Below, piece by piece: positions 11,484 to 21,689 of a stretch of DNA of 64,000 nucleotides. A program made the position numbers and the translations under genes. The first letter of the stretch is position 1, and every line of letters begins with the position of its first letter. The DNA is from Lunularia cruciata (Eukaryota > Streptophyta > Marchantiopsida > Lunulariales > Lunulariaceae). Where the stretch lies: assembly GCA_948567375.1 (NCBI GenBank), contig OX419757.1, positions 39,618,001-39,682,000 of the forward strand. The letters are read 5' to 3'. The notes below the pieces were generated by a model. That model worked only from the letters and a program-made list of their open reading frames with translations, did no database searches and was not told where the DNA came from.

Positions 11484-13211
11484 TTTTTCTTTCTATTAGT
11501 ATTGGACCTCAGATCTAGTACACGTCAAGGCAGTTTCAAGAGCAGTACCCCAGTTTTAAGAGCAGATTGTGAATGGGCCTATGGGTGACCTACGCAATAT
11601 ACAACCACCCTAATTACTACTCCGCAACTTTTCCATTTGGCCAACGAAATGGAAATATTCCAAACCCTTGTCGAATATGGTGCCCAAACTGCCCGTGATT
11701 GCTTGGAAGAAAACTTGTCATGACTCCCACTTCACCACTAGTGGGCCAGAGAATGAAGGATCGACAGTGAAAGGCGATTTTGTTGTCATCTGTACTTTGT
11801 ATCAGTGCTGGACGATGTGATGAGCTTTCCAAATCTCAAGCGACACTAACCTTTACTACGTCGTCGTGAGCCAGCCAGTCGATTATGGAAGGACGAACGT
11901 AAGGTGGGTTTCGGAAATTGAAAGGGAAGGCATAGAGTCGACTGAACTGCTTGAAGTGAGCATCAAGCATTACCAGCAGCATCAAAAGTTGAAAAATATC
12001 CAGATCCAATTGTCCTTCGACACTTCTGAGAGAGACCATTGTACAGAGAGTAGCAGCAGGACAACAGGAGTAGCATCGTAGTTAGTTGAGGATGGTAAAT
12101 CGGAGTTAATTGAGGATGGAAATCCAGCCAATCAATCTAAATACGGAGGAAACGCCTTCGTGTTGTACTTTCACAAGCCCTTCTGGACAAGCAACTTGGG
12201 GACCTGGTTTAGACTAGTCTGGGCTGGGCTGGAAGGGAACAAGTTCCCGGACAACTGAGGATAGGGAAACAGCACAGGACGACGGAATCTTAAGGAGCTC
12301 CTGTTGATGCGATGATTCTCAGTTCTTTCTCACGGAAAAGCGAAGCTCTAAAAGGTTAACAAAAATAATATATGTGTGCACAGACAGGTCCGGGATCGAA
12401 CAGGAGGCAGGTCTGGCTCCGGAATGAGTTGGAATTTGTGAGGCAAATGGTGGACAACCAAGGCAGCAGAGACTGAGAGCCGAGAGTAGGAACAGGAAGA
12501 TCGGGAAACACATGGTGAAAACACATGTCTATCGAAGAGTGAATCAAGGTGAGTTAGACGTGCAGAACAAATGCTCCTGCAAGAGTCAGAAGATATTAGT
12601 CTATGGATGCAGATTGAGAAAGAAGAGGGGATGGAATAGGAGCAACAACTGGTCAAAGTGATATGCAAGGTCACGAGAATTACGCTGAGTTGGGAAGTGG
12701 AAGAACGACTGATAGACTGTTTGATACTTGAGGTGGAGTAAGCAGTAAAGTTGTTTCTTGTCTGGAACGGGATCGTTTCTTTCTTCGGTTTGATAGTGGT
12801 TTGGTTGACAAGTGGTGATGCAAAAGTCAGTGATGACGGATGCGGAGCAGTGAAGAGATTGCAGCAGGAATAAACAAAGCAGTGTGTTGAAATTATCTTC
12901 TTGTTGGGTCTACAAGGGCGACTGACTGACTACGTTGTGGGTCATATACTTACGACTACTACTTGAAAGGAAGAAGGAATTTTAGGAAACAGAGATAGTG
13001 AATACAATCAATCAAAGCAAGAAGGCAGGAGTGCGTGTTGCAACAACAGAATGACATCGTCGCAGGCAGAGCCTCTGCTAAATTCCACCCATGAAGGCAA
13101 GCAACGTTATTTTAACGATGAGGATTTGTGATGCTGTGTGCGTTCTGCTATATTGAGCGATGGATGACAGACTTCTTGAGTGACTGATAACTGAGGTAGT
13201 TGGAATTGCAG
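11484..13211. other. Intergenic or 5' region of SSUH2-like gene
   Basis: No recognised coding sequence. The part from about 12300 to 13050 is purine-rich on the plus strand and may hold promoter and 5' UTR of the gene starting near 13.2 kb. An ATG at 13051 opens 26 codons ending in TGA at 13129. It could be the first exon, but I could not find a splice pair joining it in phase with good consensus. Confidence 0.4.
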
Positions 13212-16200
13212 GAGCTGTAGTGACATATGGCCATGGCGATGGCAAGTACGAAGAGTGGTCCAAGCAGAGGATCCAGCAGTGGGCGGAGTGGGCTCAGTTT
13301 GTAGTTCCCCCAGCTGGAGATGGACCCATTACGGCTAGCGGCCATGAGATTCGCCAGGCAGCAGCCCAAGACCCATATCCGCAGTGGATTTATGCCGCGC
13401 TGGTGACACCAGAAAATTCAGGCGATGTCACTGTAGGTGAGTGAGGCTGCCTCCCCTTCTGTACTTTTGCTTACAATCTGGACTAGAAATTGGTTTGCTT
13501 GTCGCGCGAAGGACTTCGTTTTGTGTCATTAAGATCGTAGTTTCCTGATCATGAAATGCTCTGGATGGGGCACAGTGGGGACATGAGTGACTCTTTGCGT
13601 TTACTATCTCAAGTGCGCGCCGTGGCAGGCTCTGGGTGGGGGCACAGGGGGAGCATGAATCTCTGCCTTTCAAAAGAAACCTGTCATAATAATGGAAGCC
13701 TTTGACTGGTTATACTTCGACATGGTTATACTGCTTCTAGAGGAGCCCCGGAAGTTGTTGAATCTCTTTAGGGTAGATGAATTAAGGAGATTACGGCAAC
13801 CTCTTTCTTTCATTTCTACGCATAATGCCGACGTTCAGAGTGAACCTTGTAAATGTGACCTGGTTAACTGCGAATAACTTTTCAGTATCCAATTCATGGT
13901 TTAGGGATCAAAGGGGACCACTGTTCTTAAACCCACAATGCAAGTTGTCTGCACTTAAAGAATCTAACTTGTCTTTTTTCTTTTGTAGGTGGTGGAAATG
14001 TTCCACCAGTTAAACCAGTGGTAGACGCTCTCACTCCTTCAGAACGGCAATGGTATGTTGCGAGCTTTTGGTTGATTGAAGATTTGTGCAAAGGACCAAT
14101 TTCTTGTTTCTTGTGAACGGAAAATCTCAGTGCAGACGGGCACAACTTCAGAGGTTTTGTCAGAGTCCCAGCGACTTAAACTTTGATTCTCTCATTGCGT
14201 CTCGAACATAAACAAATCCCTATACTATATTTGCCGTTGCCTCCTTCCTCTCGTTCTCTCTGTCTCATTTTCACTTACCTTTCTTGTTAGCAACTCAAAA
14301 CGAGACTCAGTAGTGAACACCTTGAAGGAGAATGCAGAGTGCAGAACATCAATAGACGAAGTGATCTGGTCTTTCCTCATAAAGGAAGAAAAATGCAAAA
14401 AGTGACAGAAAACGAGACTCCCTGTTCTTTTATTTGGAGGCTTCGTTCACTTAAACTATTTGTCAAAATCAAGTGATGAATAAGTTCCCGAGGAATAAAT
14501 CCGCCATCTTAATTGAATCTTTGTAGAATGTGATATATGGAAGAAGAAAATAAGAAATGAGAACTAATAAGTAATGAAAAAAGGCAGTGAGCAGTGAGAA
14601 GCTGTAATCAGCAGTACTGCTATTTCATTTCAGGCATCACGATGTTCTAAAGCGTGTGAAGGGAGGGTTCAAAGTAGTGATAATTTCCTTGAAATCTCAA
14701 CATAGGAGTTCAATATTTTCTGAACTCCAAAGCATGTGTACATTTTATGTCCACATATTTATCTCAGGGTGCCAAAGTCCTCCACCATGATAGTTTTGTC
14801 TTGATTCATCATGAGTCTTGATTGTTCAAGTAGCTCGATGTGCCAACAGCTACCTTTGTAGCTTCGTATGATTCCTCAACTCGCACGTGGGCCTCTAGGG
14901 ATGCACCGCATATACTCCTGAACCTTGTTTGATCTTTTTCCTAGCAGAAGATTTATTTTATAGATTTGGAGCTTATATAATCTGAAAAAGAAAGTAGGAA
15001 ACAGAGTTTGTCAGAAGCATTTACAGAAAATTCTGTTTCCATGGTCTCTTGACAGTGTGCAGGGATTAGATGAGGACCAAATTCGTTTACTGCTTACTGA
15101 GCATGTGGACGGTAAATGTTGCTGGGGCCGAAAATCTGCTCATGAATGGGACATTAAGAAGGTGGAAGACTGCAATGCTTATATTGGGACTCTCGAAACC
15201 TTCATTGAGGAGAGAGAGCTAGTTGAGGAAATGGAACCTTTCACTGGTGGACCCTACGCTGGTCAAGAATACGATCGGGAATCCGGTGCTTGGGAGATTG
15301 ATATGAGGGATGAATTCCCACTGCTTTTTACTACTCTGAAAGAAGCACGGAAGAAAATACCCTCTTCTCAAAGGGTGGAAAACTGTGGGCGTAAGTTTCC
15401 AAGATACCTGAGCAATAGTTGAGACCTTTCATATCTCTGGAGGAGTCGTTTGCTGCTAGTCTGCAGATAAACGAAGACTATTTCCCTTCAGTCTTCTCAG
15501 TTTCTCTCATCATAGTAAAGTAGGACGCACAAGCCGCGCTTTTTCTCTGAACAAGGTATCGCTGACTTGTTTGTAAGCAATAAGATTCTGACTCTGCACC
15601 TAAATTATCTCAGACTGCTCGGGAAGAGGAGAGGTACTCTGTCCACCTTGCCATGCTGATGCCCAACCTGGAGTTTTTAGACCTGGCATGACAACCAAGT
15701 GCACAGGTTGTCATGGCAGGGGATTGATTGCCCATCACGACGGTTCAGACACCAAGTAAGCACTACTATGTGGAAGTACATCTATTGGCGCATGATATTT
15801 TCCTATGTGCGAAGGCATATCTAGATAGAGCTTATGAATCTCGAATATTTACTAGATTGAAAGCTATTCGTGAGAATCTGGATGTCTCGAGATGGGTCCT
15901 GATACATTTTGCTACGTCCGTCTTTCTCTCACAGTAAGAGTATAAATAGTCTCTTAACGGAACAAAGTGGCGCTTGCTTACATAAAAGGGAACTCACGTC
16001 TATTTTTTATGCTGAGATTGAGGATAGAGGAATCGACGAGACGTGTTTTGGCTGAATGGTTGGTGGCACGGTGTCCTTTTACTAAACCCCAGACTATTTG
16101 TCCAGCTGTGGGAGGTGTCATGGTAGGGGAAGCTTGCAGTGCATGGCTTGCAATTCTCGTGGATTGGTCAAATGTGACAAGTGCTCTGGCTACGGAGCTC

Positions 16201-16920
16201 TCTTGTTCAGCAAAACGGTTATCGTCAGATGGTAAGATATCTCAAAATCCTCATTATCCGTACGACTGCCCTCCTTTTAAGCTCTATTAAAAGGTTCGAG
16301 CTCTTTTCCAAGGATGTATCCGGAATAGCAATGAAAGGTTTTCCACCCTTTCGGCATGGGATTTGCGGGATAGAGTCAAGAGTTCGCCCCGGTGCCCATT
16401 CACCGATCTGGGACACAGCTCTACGAAGCGTACGTTGTCTTTCTAGGCCTCGGAGGTAAGGACAGTCAAGTACTCGGCCGAATGCAACGGTATTCTTTAT
16501 ATTCAAAAGGAGCACGCCTTGTAATTATCTTGCAGGAGGACTCTAGTGAACAAGAAGGTGAGTGCGTCGAGCTATGCTGCATCGGTGCCAGATGACGTAT
16601 TTCACGAAGCAGACAGTGTTCAACTGTATGCCGACCAATCACATCAATGCAAACCTGTCCAGTTTCCAAACTCTTATGGTCTTTCCAAGCTTTCCACAGA
16701 CCTGTTCACTTTTCGTACACAAATCCCTCCACCTGCAAGAGTGATTTGTGAAAGGCACCAACTTCGCATGGTCCCGGTGACCCGGGTTGTCATGGCTGAA
16801 GGAGAGAATTCCTTCGAGTTCTTCATTGTTGGCCTGGGGAAAGAAATTTACATGGATCGCTATCCTCAAGAATGTCATTGCGGCCTGTGTTGCTGCTTGC
16901 AGATGTGTACCATCAGCTGA
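13212..16920 (+). CDS. SSUH2-like protein (Cys-rich zinc-finger), 5' end unresolved
   Basis: Exons inferred from GT/AG sites in consistent phase: 13212-13436, 13989-14052, 15056-15390, 15614-15755, 16106-16231, 16536-16920 (stop TGA). They give 424 residues without the missing first exon. Exon 3 ends in the LDEDQIRLLLTEHV and KCCWG region followed by LETFIEERE, typical of the SSUH2 N-domain. Splicing then builds DnaJ-like CxxCxGxG motifs: CGHCSGRG across the exon 3/4 join, CTGCHGRG, CGRCHGRG across the 4/5 join, CMACNSRG and CDKCSGYG. The last exon has PVTRVVMAEGE and a cysteine-rich end (CHCGLCCC), as in the family. SSUH2 is known mainly from animals, with no settled biochemical role; zinc binding or protein contact is inference. 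The exon 13989-14052 to 15056 join is the least certain, as its 1-kb intron could hide another exon. Pseudogenisation is not indicated, since every later exon is open. Confidence 0.85.
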
Positions 16921-17992
16921 GCTTATCATATTCAGCCACAAGTCAGAGCTGACACCTACTTGTGAAATATACAACTTCGACTGAATTTTTTGTTGCTATG
17001 AGATTCACAGAAAATTGTCTACTTGCGTATTGAGACATATGTAGCCAGTTCAGACGTGCTTATATTAGATTTTTCTGCATCAATGAGAACAAATGCTTTC
17101 CTGTACAGTCCAGCTACTTACGAGGCTTAGTGAATGGAGGTTGGTAAATCATTGCTACTTTATGGGGTCAGTTCATTCCATGTTTCGTAAAGGGTATTCA
17201 AATGTCAGTTGTAGCAGGGACGGAAGTAGTAGTCAGCCATAACTCGAGTCGCCATTCTGGCTAGCTACAGTAGTTCTCATACTCACTGCTTGTATATTAC
17301 CCACTATTGTTTCGATTTTCATTGGACAAACTATGGACATTATATATTTATTGCATGCAACAACTATGTGACTGCCAAGCTCTGGATGTAACATCATCGA
17401 GCATGAGGGTGGAAGCGTCCTGAGAGGTCCCCAGGAGACTACAGTTTCTAATACAGAATGGAGAGTACCTATTCTCTTCTTTAAGCTTCATGGAATCATA
17501 GTTAGATTTGAAGCGAATCATGTTGCCAAGTTTCTATGCGGATGTATCTCTGTCAAATTCTCGATGAAGTCTGTTCCTTCATTTTATTTTTCTTGGGGCA
17601 AAGTACCGATGGGACATCAAATGCGTCCTAAACTAGAATTCCCAGTAATGACAAAAGATAGAAATCTCCAGGCTTGAACTCACAAGAAGTTGATGAAAGC
17701 TGAAAGACAAGAATAAATCCCCAAATCACGTTAGTACTTGGAAGAAATGTGAGGCAGGAATTACTCGCAAATCTACTTGCAAACAACAGGAGGAAACTGT
17801 TAGGTGGAGTCTGGCATGTCCACCTTCACGGGCGTATTGGACCTCGAATAACATGGAACATTTTATGGAAGAAACTCTGACACCTGACTTCTCTCGGGTC
17901 TGTGAATTTCTTCATATAGAAATTCTTTGCAGTGGATTTCCTGACAATGTTAGTCCTGCTATCCCCACGATCACGAGAACCATAGTCCACAA
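16921..17992. other. No gene recognised
   Basis: The 3' flank of the SSUH2-like gene probably includes its 3' UTR at the start. No open frame, repeat or RNA gene is recognised in the rest. Confidence 0.45.
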
Positions 17993-18193
17993 TTATTCTA
18001 CAAAAAGTTTTTGAACCCGAACATTGTGAGATTTCAGTCCAACACTTGCCTTCCCTAGATTCACTGGGAGAGGTCCAAGTACAATCTGAATCATTTGCTT
18101 GTCAGTAAGAATCTCCATGGATACCATTGAGGAGCCCAATTTCCAATCCACAAATAGCAAGTACACTTCCTTCCATCGTTCATCAACCGACAA
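17993..18193 (-). pseudogene. Possible LRR remnant
   Basis: A minus-strand frame contains LGPLPVNLGKASVGLK, which resembles an LRR unit of the receptor gene at 56-60 kb (GPLPEELGKLSKL). It lies on the same strand as the LRR relic just upstream in reading order (18646-19140), so it may be the continuation of the same dead gene. The match covers little more than one repeat, so this is tentative. Confidence 0.35.
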
Positions 18194-18645
18194 GAACCGA
18201 CATGAACCGACAAGAGAACAATTTGCCTAAAGGGTCAGATCCAATTAAACAAAAAAGTTGGGAACTGGGGAAAGGTTGAAGCATGGAGGCAGGGAATTGG
18301 GGAGGGAAACCTATCAATATATGAATCTTGATCAAAGGGCGATGAATGAAACTTGGTCCGCTGTTATTCTAAACTTGACTAGTGGAGTCTGATCAGTACC
18401 TAATTCAAACTTGATCTACATAATCTGGTCAAAGAAAAACAAAAATCGATACTTCCAAATTGAAGTTAAAGGTGTGAAAACTTATCAAAGACGGCAGAAT
18501 AAAAACTAAGTAAATCTATGTCTATAGCTAAAACTTTCATGTACTCCCACTCTGTTTAAAAGATAATATTAATGATAAAAATAAAATAAAATAAAAAATA
18601 CATGTCTAGACTCATGTACAACATCTGGGAGAAATCTCTGTACTC
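18194..18645. other. No gene recognised
   Basis: AT-rich spacer between the two LRR relic segments. It starts with a trivial ACCGACAAGA-type triplication (about 18185-18213). No coding signal is seen. Confidence 0.4.
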
Positions 18646-19140
18646 TTAGGGAACAGGTCCCGATAGGGAGTTTATATCAAAAGTGACGAGAGTCAAATTT
18701 TCCAATTTGCCAAGTTCCGGGTGGTAATGAACCAGTGAGTATGTGCCCCAAGCTTCGAGCCACTGTAGTGGGGGACAATTCCCCAATATGGGAGGCATCA
18801 ACCCACTCAAATTGCTGAACGAAACAAAAAGATTTTCCAACTTGGAACAATTTCCGATAGCTAGTGGTGTGGACCCGGTGAAGAAGGTATGCTGCAGTGC
18901 AACTCTCTGTTGCTCGGGAACATCTCGCAGATCGTACCTAAAATGGAGCCAGTTAACTGGTGAACCCAATCTCCGTCTACTGTACCGCAAAGAAGTGTGC
19001 AAACTGGCCAAGCAAACTGCCGTTGAACTCATTGGGGGGTTTCAAAAACGCGTTTTCGCCCTCCAACAAAATCTCGTACGGGAGGGGCGTCAAACCTTTA
19101 CCGGAAAGTTTTACAGGCTATGAAATGTTACCTTGCACAT
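18646..19140 (-). pseudogene. LRR receptor-like pseudogene fragment
   Basis: The main frame (18646-19032) has LRR spacing: IGNCSKLENLFVSFSNLSG, ILGNCPPLQWLEAWG and LGKLENLTLVTFDINSLSG. Upstream, in shifted frames to about 19140, a stretch reads FNGSL..QFAHFFAV. Both parts line up, in order, with residues FNGTLPVQFLNFPAV through VINFDINALLGPLP of the intact receptor gene at 56.4-60.1 kb. The segment corresponds to the longer second super-repeat of that protein. Frame changes and internal stops show it is dead. It is a paralog fragment, not a recent copy, since many residues differ. Confidence 0.75.
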
Positions 19141-19612
19141 TGCGTACCCGGTTAAGGGTTTCTATAAATTTTAATTAGTGTCATGATGCCACTGAAACAG
19201 AAACGTACACGCGTGTCAGGTGTCACACTGCAAACCGGAATATCCAATAGCAATGTTTGAGAGGTGTCTTAACCTCAAGGCCTGCAAATCCGGCTCTCTC
19301 AAATGTGTTTAGAGAACAAAACAGAGTGACGAGAAATTTGAGATCAGGGTGAAGAGAGAAAGGAGACTTGTGTGTGTGAAGAAAGGATTTGATTGGAAAT
19401 ACGCATCAACTCAGCAATAGTAAAGTGATACGGACAGAAATTTGAAAAAAAAGGTATGCGTGTGCAGTAACCGAGATTTCAGAGAATGAGTGGTCGAATT
19501 CGTTGTGTTATATGTCGAGTGGGATTTGTGGGGTTCCGTTGATCGTTCCTAGGATTTAGGATTTAAGGGATTTGAGTGAAGATGATGAGGATGATATGGA
19601 TAAATTGAGGAG
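19141..19612. other. Spacer upstream of Harbinger relic
   Basis: Purine-rich on the plus strand towards its end, with an acidic frame (EDDEDDMDKLRRWW) just before 19613 that could be the upstream part of the transposase. No terminal inverted repeat was found. Confidence 0.3.
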
Positions 19613-20097
19613 GTGGTGGGAGTTCATACACACATGATGATGTTAATTGAACGAGAGAAATCGTTCTGTGCCACGTGTTCAGAATTTGACACAAACGAAT
19701 TCCACGCTCTTGATCCGCTTGCATTCAAACAATTGACTAGGATGGATTGTGATTCATTCTTTGCTTTAGTAGATCTCCTCAAAGACCATGAGGTATTTAC
19801 CAAGAAGGATGGGGAAGAAACCATACACCTATTTGGCTACAAGTTGCTAGCGCTTTAGACAGATTTGGCCACAACTGGAATGGTGCTTGTGTGGCTTGTG
19901 TTGCACAAGGAATGAATCTATGGGGCATTAGCACAAGCTCCACTTCAGTGTTTATGGATAGGGTTGTCAAAGGAAATCTTGTATATTTTGAATAAGGAAG
20001 TATGATGGCTTGGAATGGAAGATAAAGCTAGAATTTCCAGTGTCTTGTACGAATGGGATTCTCATTGTATGTAGGATGATTGATGGTACATTATTTC

Positions 20098-20504
20098 TGT
20101 AACAATATGGAATTTAGCGACGTAATAAGTAAGGCTAACGAAGTAGAGAATAAGCCAAATAAGTCTAAAATATTCTAGAAGCATTTAGGAAGCTTCTTGG
20201 GAAGCTTCCCGGGAAGTTAACTTGCGCCCCAAGAAAGAAGCTTCTAGAAGCGTCTAACTAGCTTAGCTTGCATGCCAAGTAGACGGCTTCTAGAAGGAAG
20301 TTTTTGAGAAGCTTCCCAATTAACTTGGCTTGCACTCTAAGAAAATGGTTCAAGGAAGCTTCTTGAGAAGCTTCTCAAGGGCCTTGTATGCTACCTATAA
20401 ACCAAAGCCGAAGCTCATGCTAAGCATTTGGAGTTTTCACACATTCAAGCGTCCCAATGTAACTTCCATTCTCCTATTTCTCTCCTTGGTTTTGGTCTTT
20501 TACA
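20098..20504 (+). repeat. gypsy copy 1, 5' LTR
   Basis: Begins TGTAACAATATGG and ends GGTCTTTTACA. It contains many GAAGCTTC-type palindromes and a TATA-like CCTATAAACC about 110 bp before its end. The PBS follows immediately. Confidence 0.93.
20236..20250 (+). promoter_or_regulatory. Perfect three-unit heat-shock element in LTR
   Basis: GAAGCTTCTAGAA satisfies nGAAnnTTCnnGAAn, the trimeric binding site of heat-shock factors. It lies about 150 bp upstream of the TATA-like box, and further GAAnnTTC and TTCnnGAA pairs surround it (20173-20208, 20288-20295, 20328-20370). Function is inferred from the motif. Confidence 0.55.
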
Positions 20505-20505
20505 T

Positions 20506-20517
20506 TGGTATCAGAGT
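20506..20517 (+). promoter_or_regulatory. Primer-binding site (initiator tRNA-Met)
   Basis: TGGTATCAGAGT follows the 5' LTR after one base. It matches the plant initiator-tRNA-Met 3' end complement (TGGTATCAGAGC) except at the last position. Confidence 0.9.
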
Positions 20518-20775
20518 AGGAATGGTATGGATGGAATTTATGGACCACCAAATCCACTTTCACCAAACCATTGGGATTTTTGTGTCCAAGTGCTACCCAA
20601 GCATTGTTTCACGTAATTCATCACCTCACATTTTGGACAAGATTTTCTGCATATGATCACCATATTTGAGGAACCCTTGATACTTCCAATTGTAACTTAT
20701 GGAGAACGATGGACGTGTTGTTTCTATGTGTTAATAAATTAGATAGATTAGGGATAGAGTGATAGAGTAGCAACC

Positions 20776-21680
20776 ATGGCAGCAATACCCAATGTTATCC
20801 TTGCTATGAAACAACAAATCGAGCACTTTACTTGATTGATGGATGAATGAGATCTTTGACGACAAGAGCATGTAGAGAGAGTACAAATTCAAGAAAGAGA
20901 TGATTGGATCAGATTCCCTAAACCCAAGATATTTGAAGGCAAGAATCTCTCGGGTGCAATGGAGAACTTTGTGTTTGACTATGAACGTTATTTTGAAGCT
21001 ACCAATCTACAAATGAGCAAAAACAAATTCTCTTGGCTTCTAGTCAATTGGATGGAGTAGCAAAGCTATGGTGTAGATTTTGAGTGGAACGAGCTAAACA
21101 ACAAATTGTTGCACCAATCTTGACATGGGCAGAATTCAAGAGCGCAATAATTAGTGGGTTCCACACTATAAATGCCACACAAGCTGCACGGGATAAGTTG
21201 GCAAAGTTGAAAAAAATTGGCTCTATAAGAAGTTACATCACGCAATTCCAAAACACTATCATGCAAATTCTAGATATATTGGAAGGTAAAGCTTTGGATC
21301 GATTTGTGAGGGGCTTGAAGGCAAGAACCAAATTAGAGGTAACCATGCAAGAGCCACAACACTTGGAAGAAGTCATGTGGTTGGCCGAACGTTTTGATTC
21401 CTTGGTGGCAACAACTTGGTCTTGACCTTGATCTCCACAGACCCTACTAATACACTACACACAAGTGGAAGAGCCAACACCAATGGAGATTGATGCCATT
21501 CAACAAACACCACTTTGCACGGTAGATAGAGAGAAATTGAGACAAAATGGTGGTTGTTTTTATTGTCACCAATTGAGGCATCGCATTGCTTAATGTCTAC
21601 TCAAGAATCGATGACCTTGACAAGTTGCCTAGGTGGAGGTTGTGGAGCAGAATGATCAGGGAAACAAAGAATCCCAATAG
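20776..21680 (+). pseudogene. gypsy copy 1 gag
   Basis: ATG at 20776 starts MAAIPNVILAM and is soon interrupted by stops. Retrotransposon gag signatures follow: RFPKPKIFEGKN, then FKSAIISGFHTINATQAAR, DKLAKLKKIGSIRSYITQFQ and LDRFVRGLKARTKLEV. A CCHC knuckle appears in decayed form (CFYCHQLRHRIA). Copy 2 keeps the intact-looking knuckle. Nonfunctional because of in-frame stops. Confidence 0.85.
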
Positions 21681-21689
21681 GAGATTTCA

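Noticed and set aside
12319-12674. Serine/cysteine-rich minus-strand frames
   Set aside because: They arise from purine-rich sequence on the plus strand upstream of the SSUH2-like gene; composition bias explains them.
15967-16595. Several overlapping frames around the SSUH2-like exons
   Set aside because: Frames at 15967-16290 and 16181-16459 are out of phase with the exon chain. The correct frame through 16106-16231 yields the repeated CxxCxGxG motifs.
18743-19123. 126-codon plus-strand frame
   Set aside because: It is the antisense shadow of the LRR pseudogene fragment.
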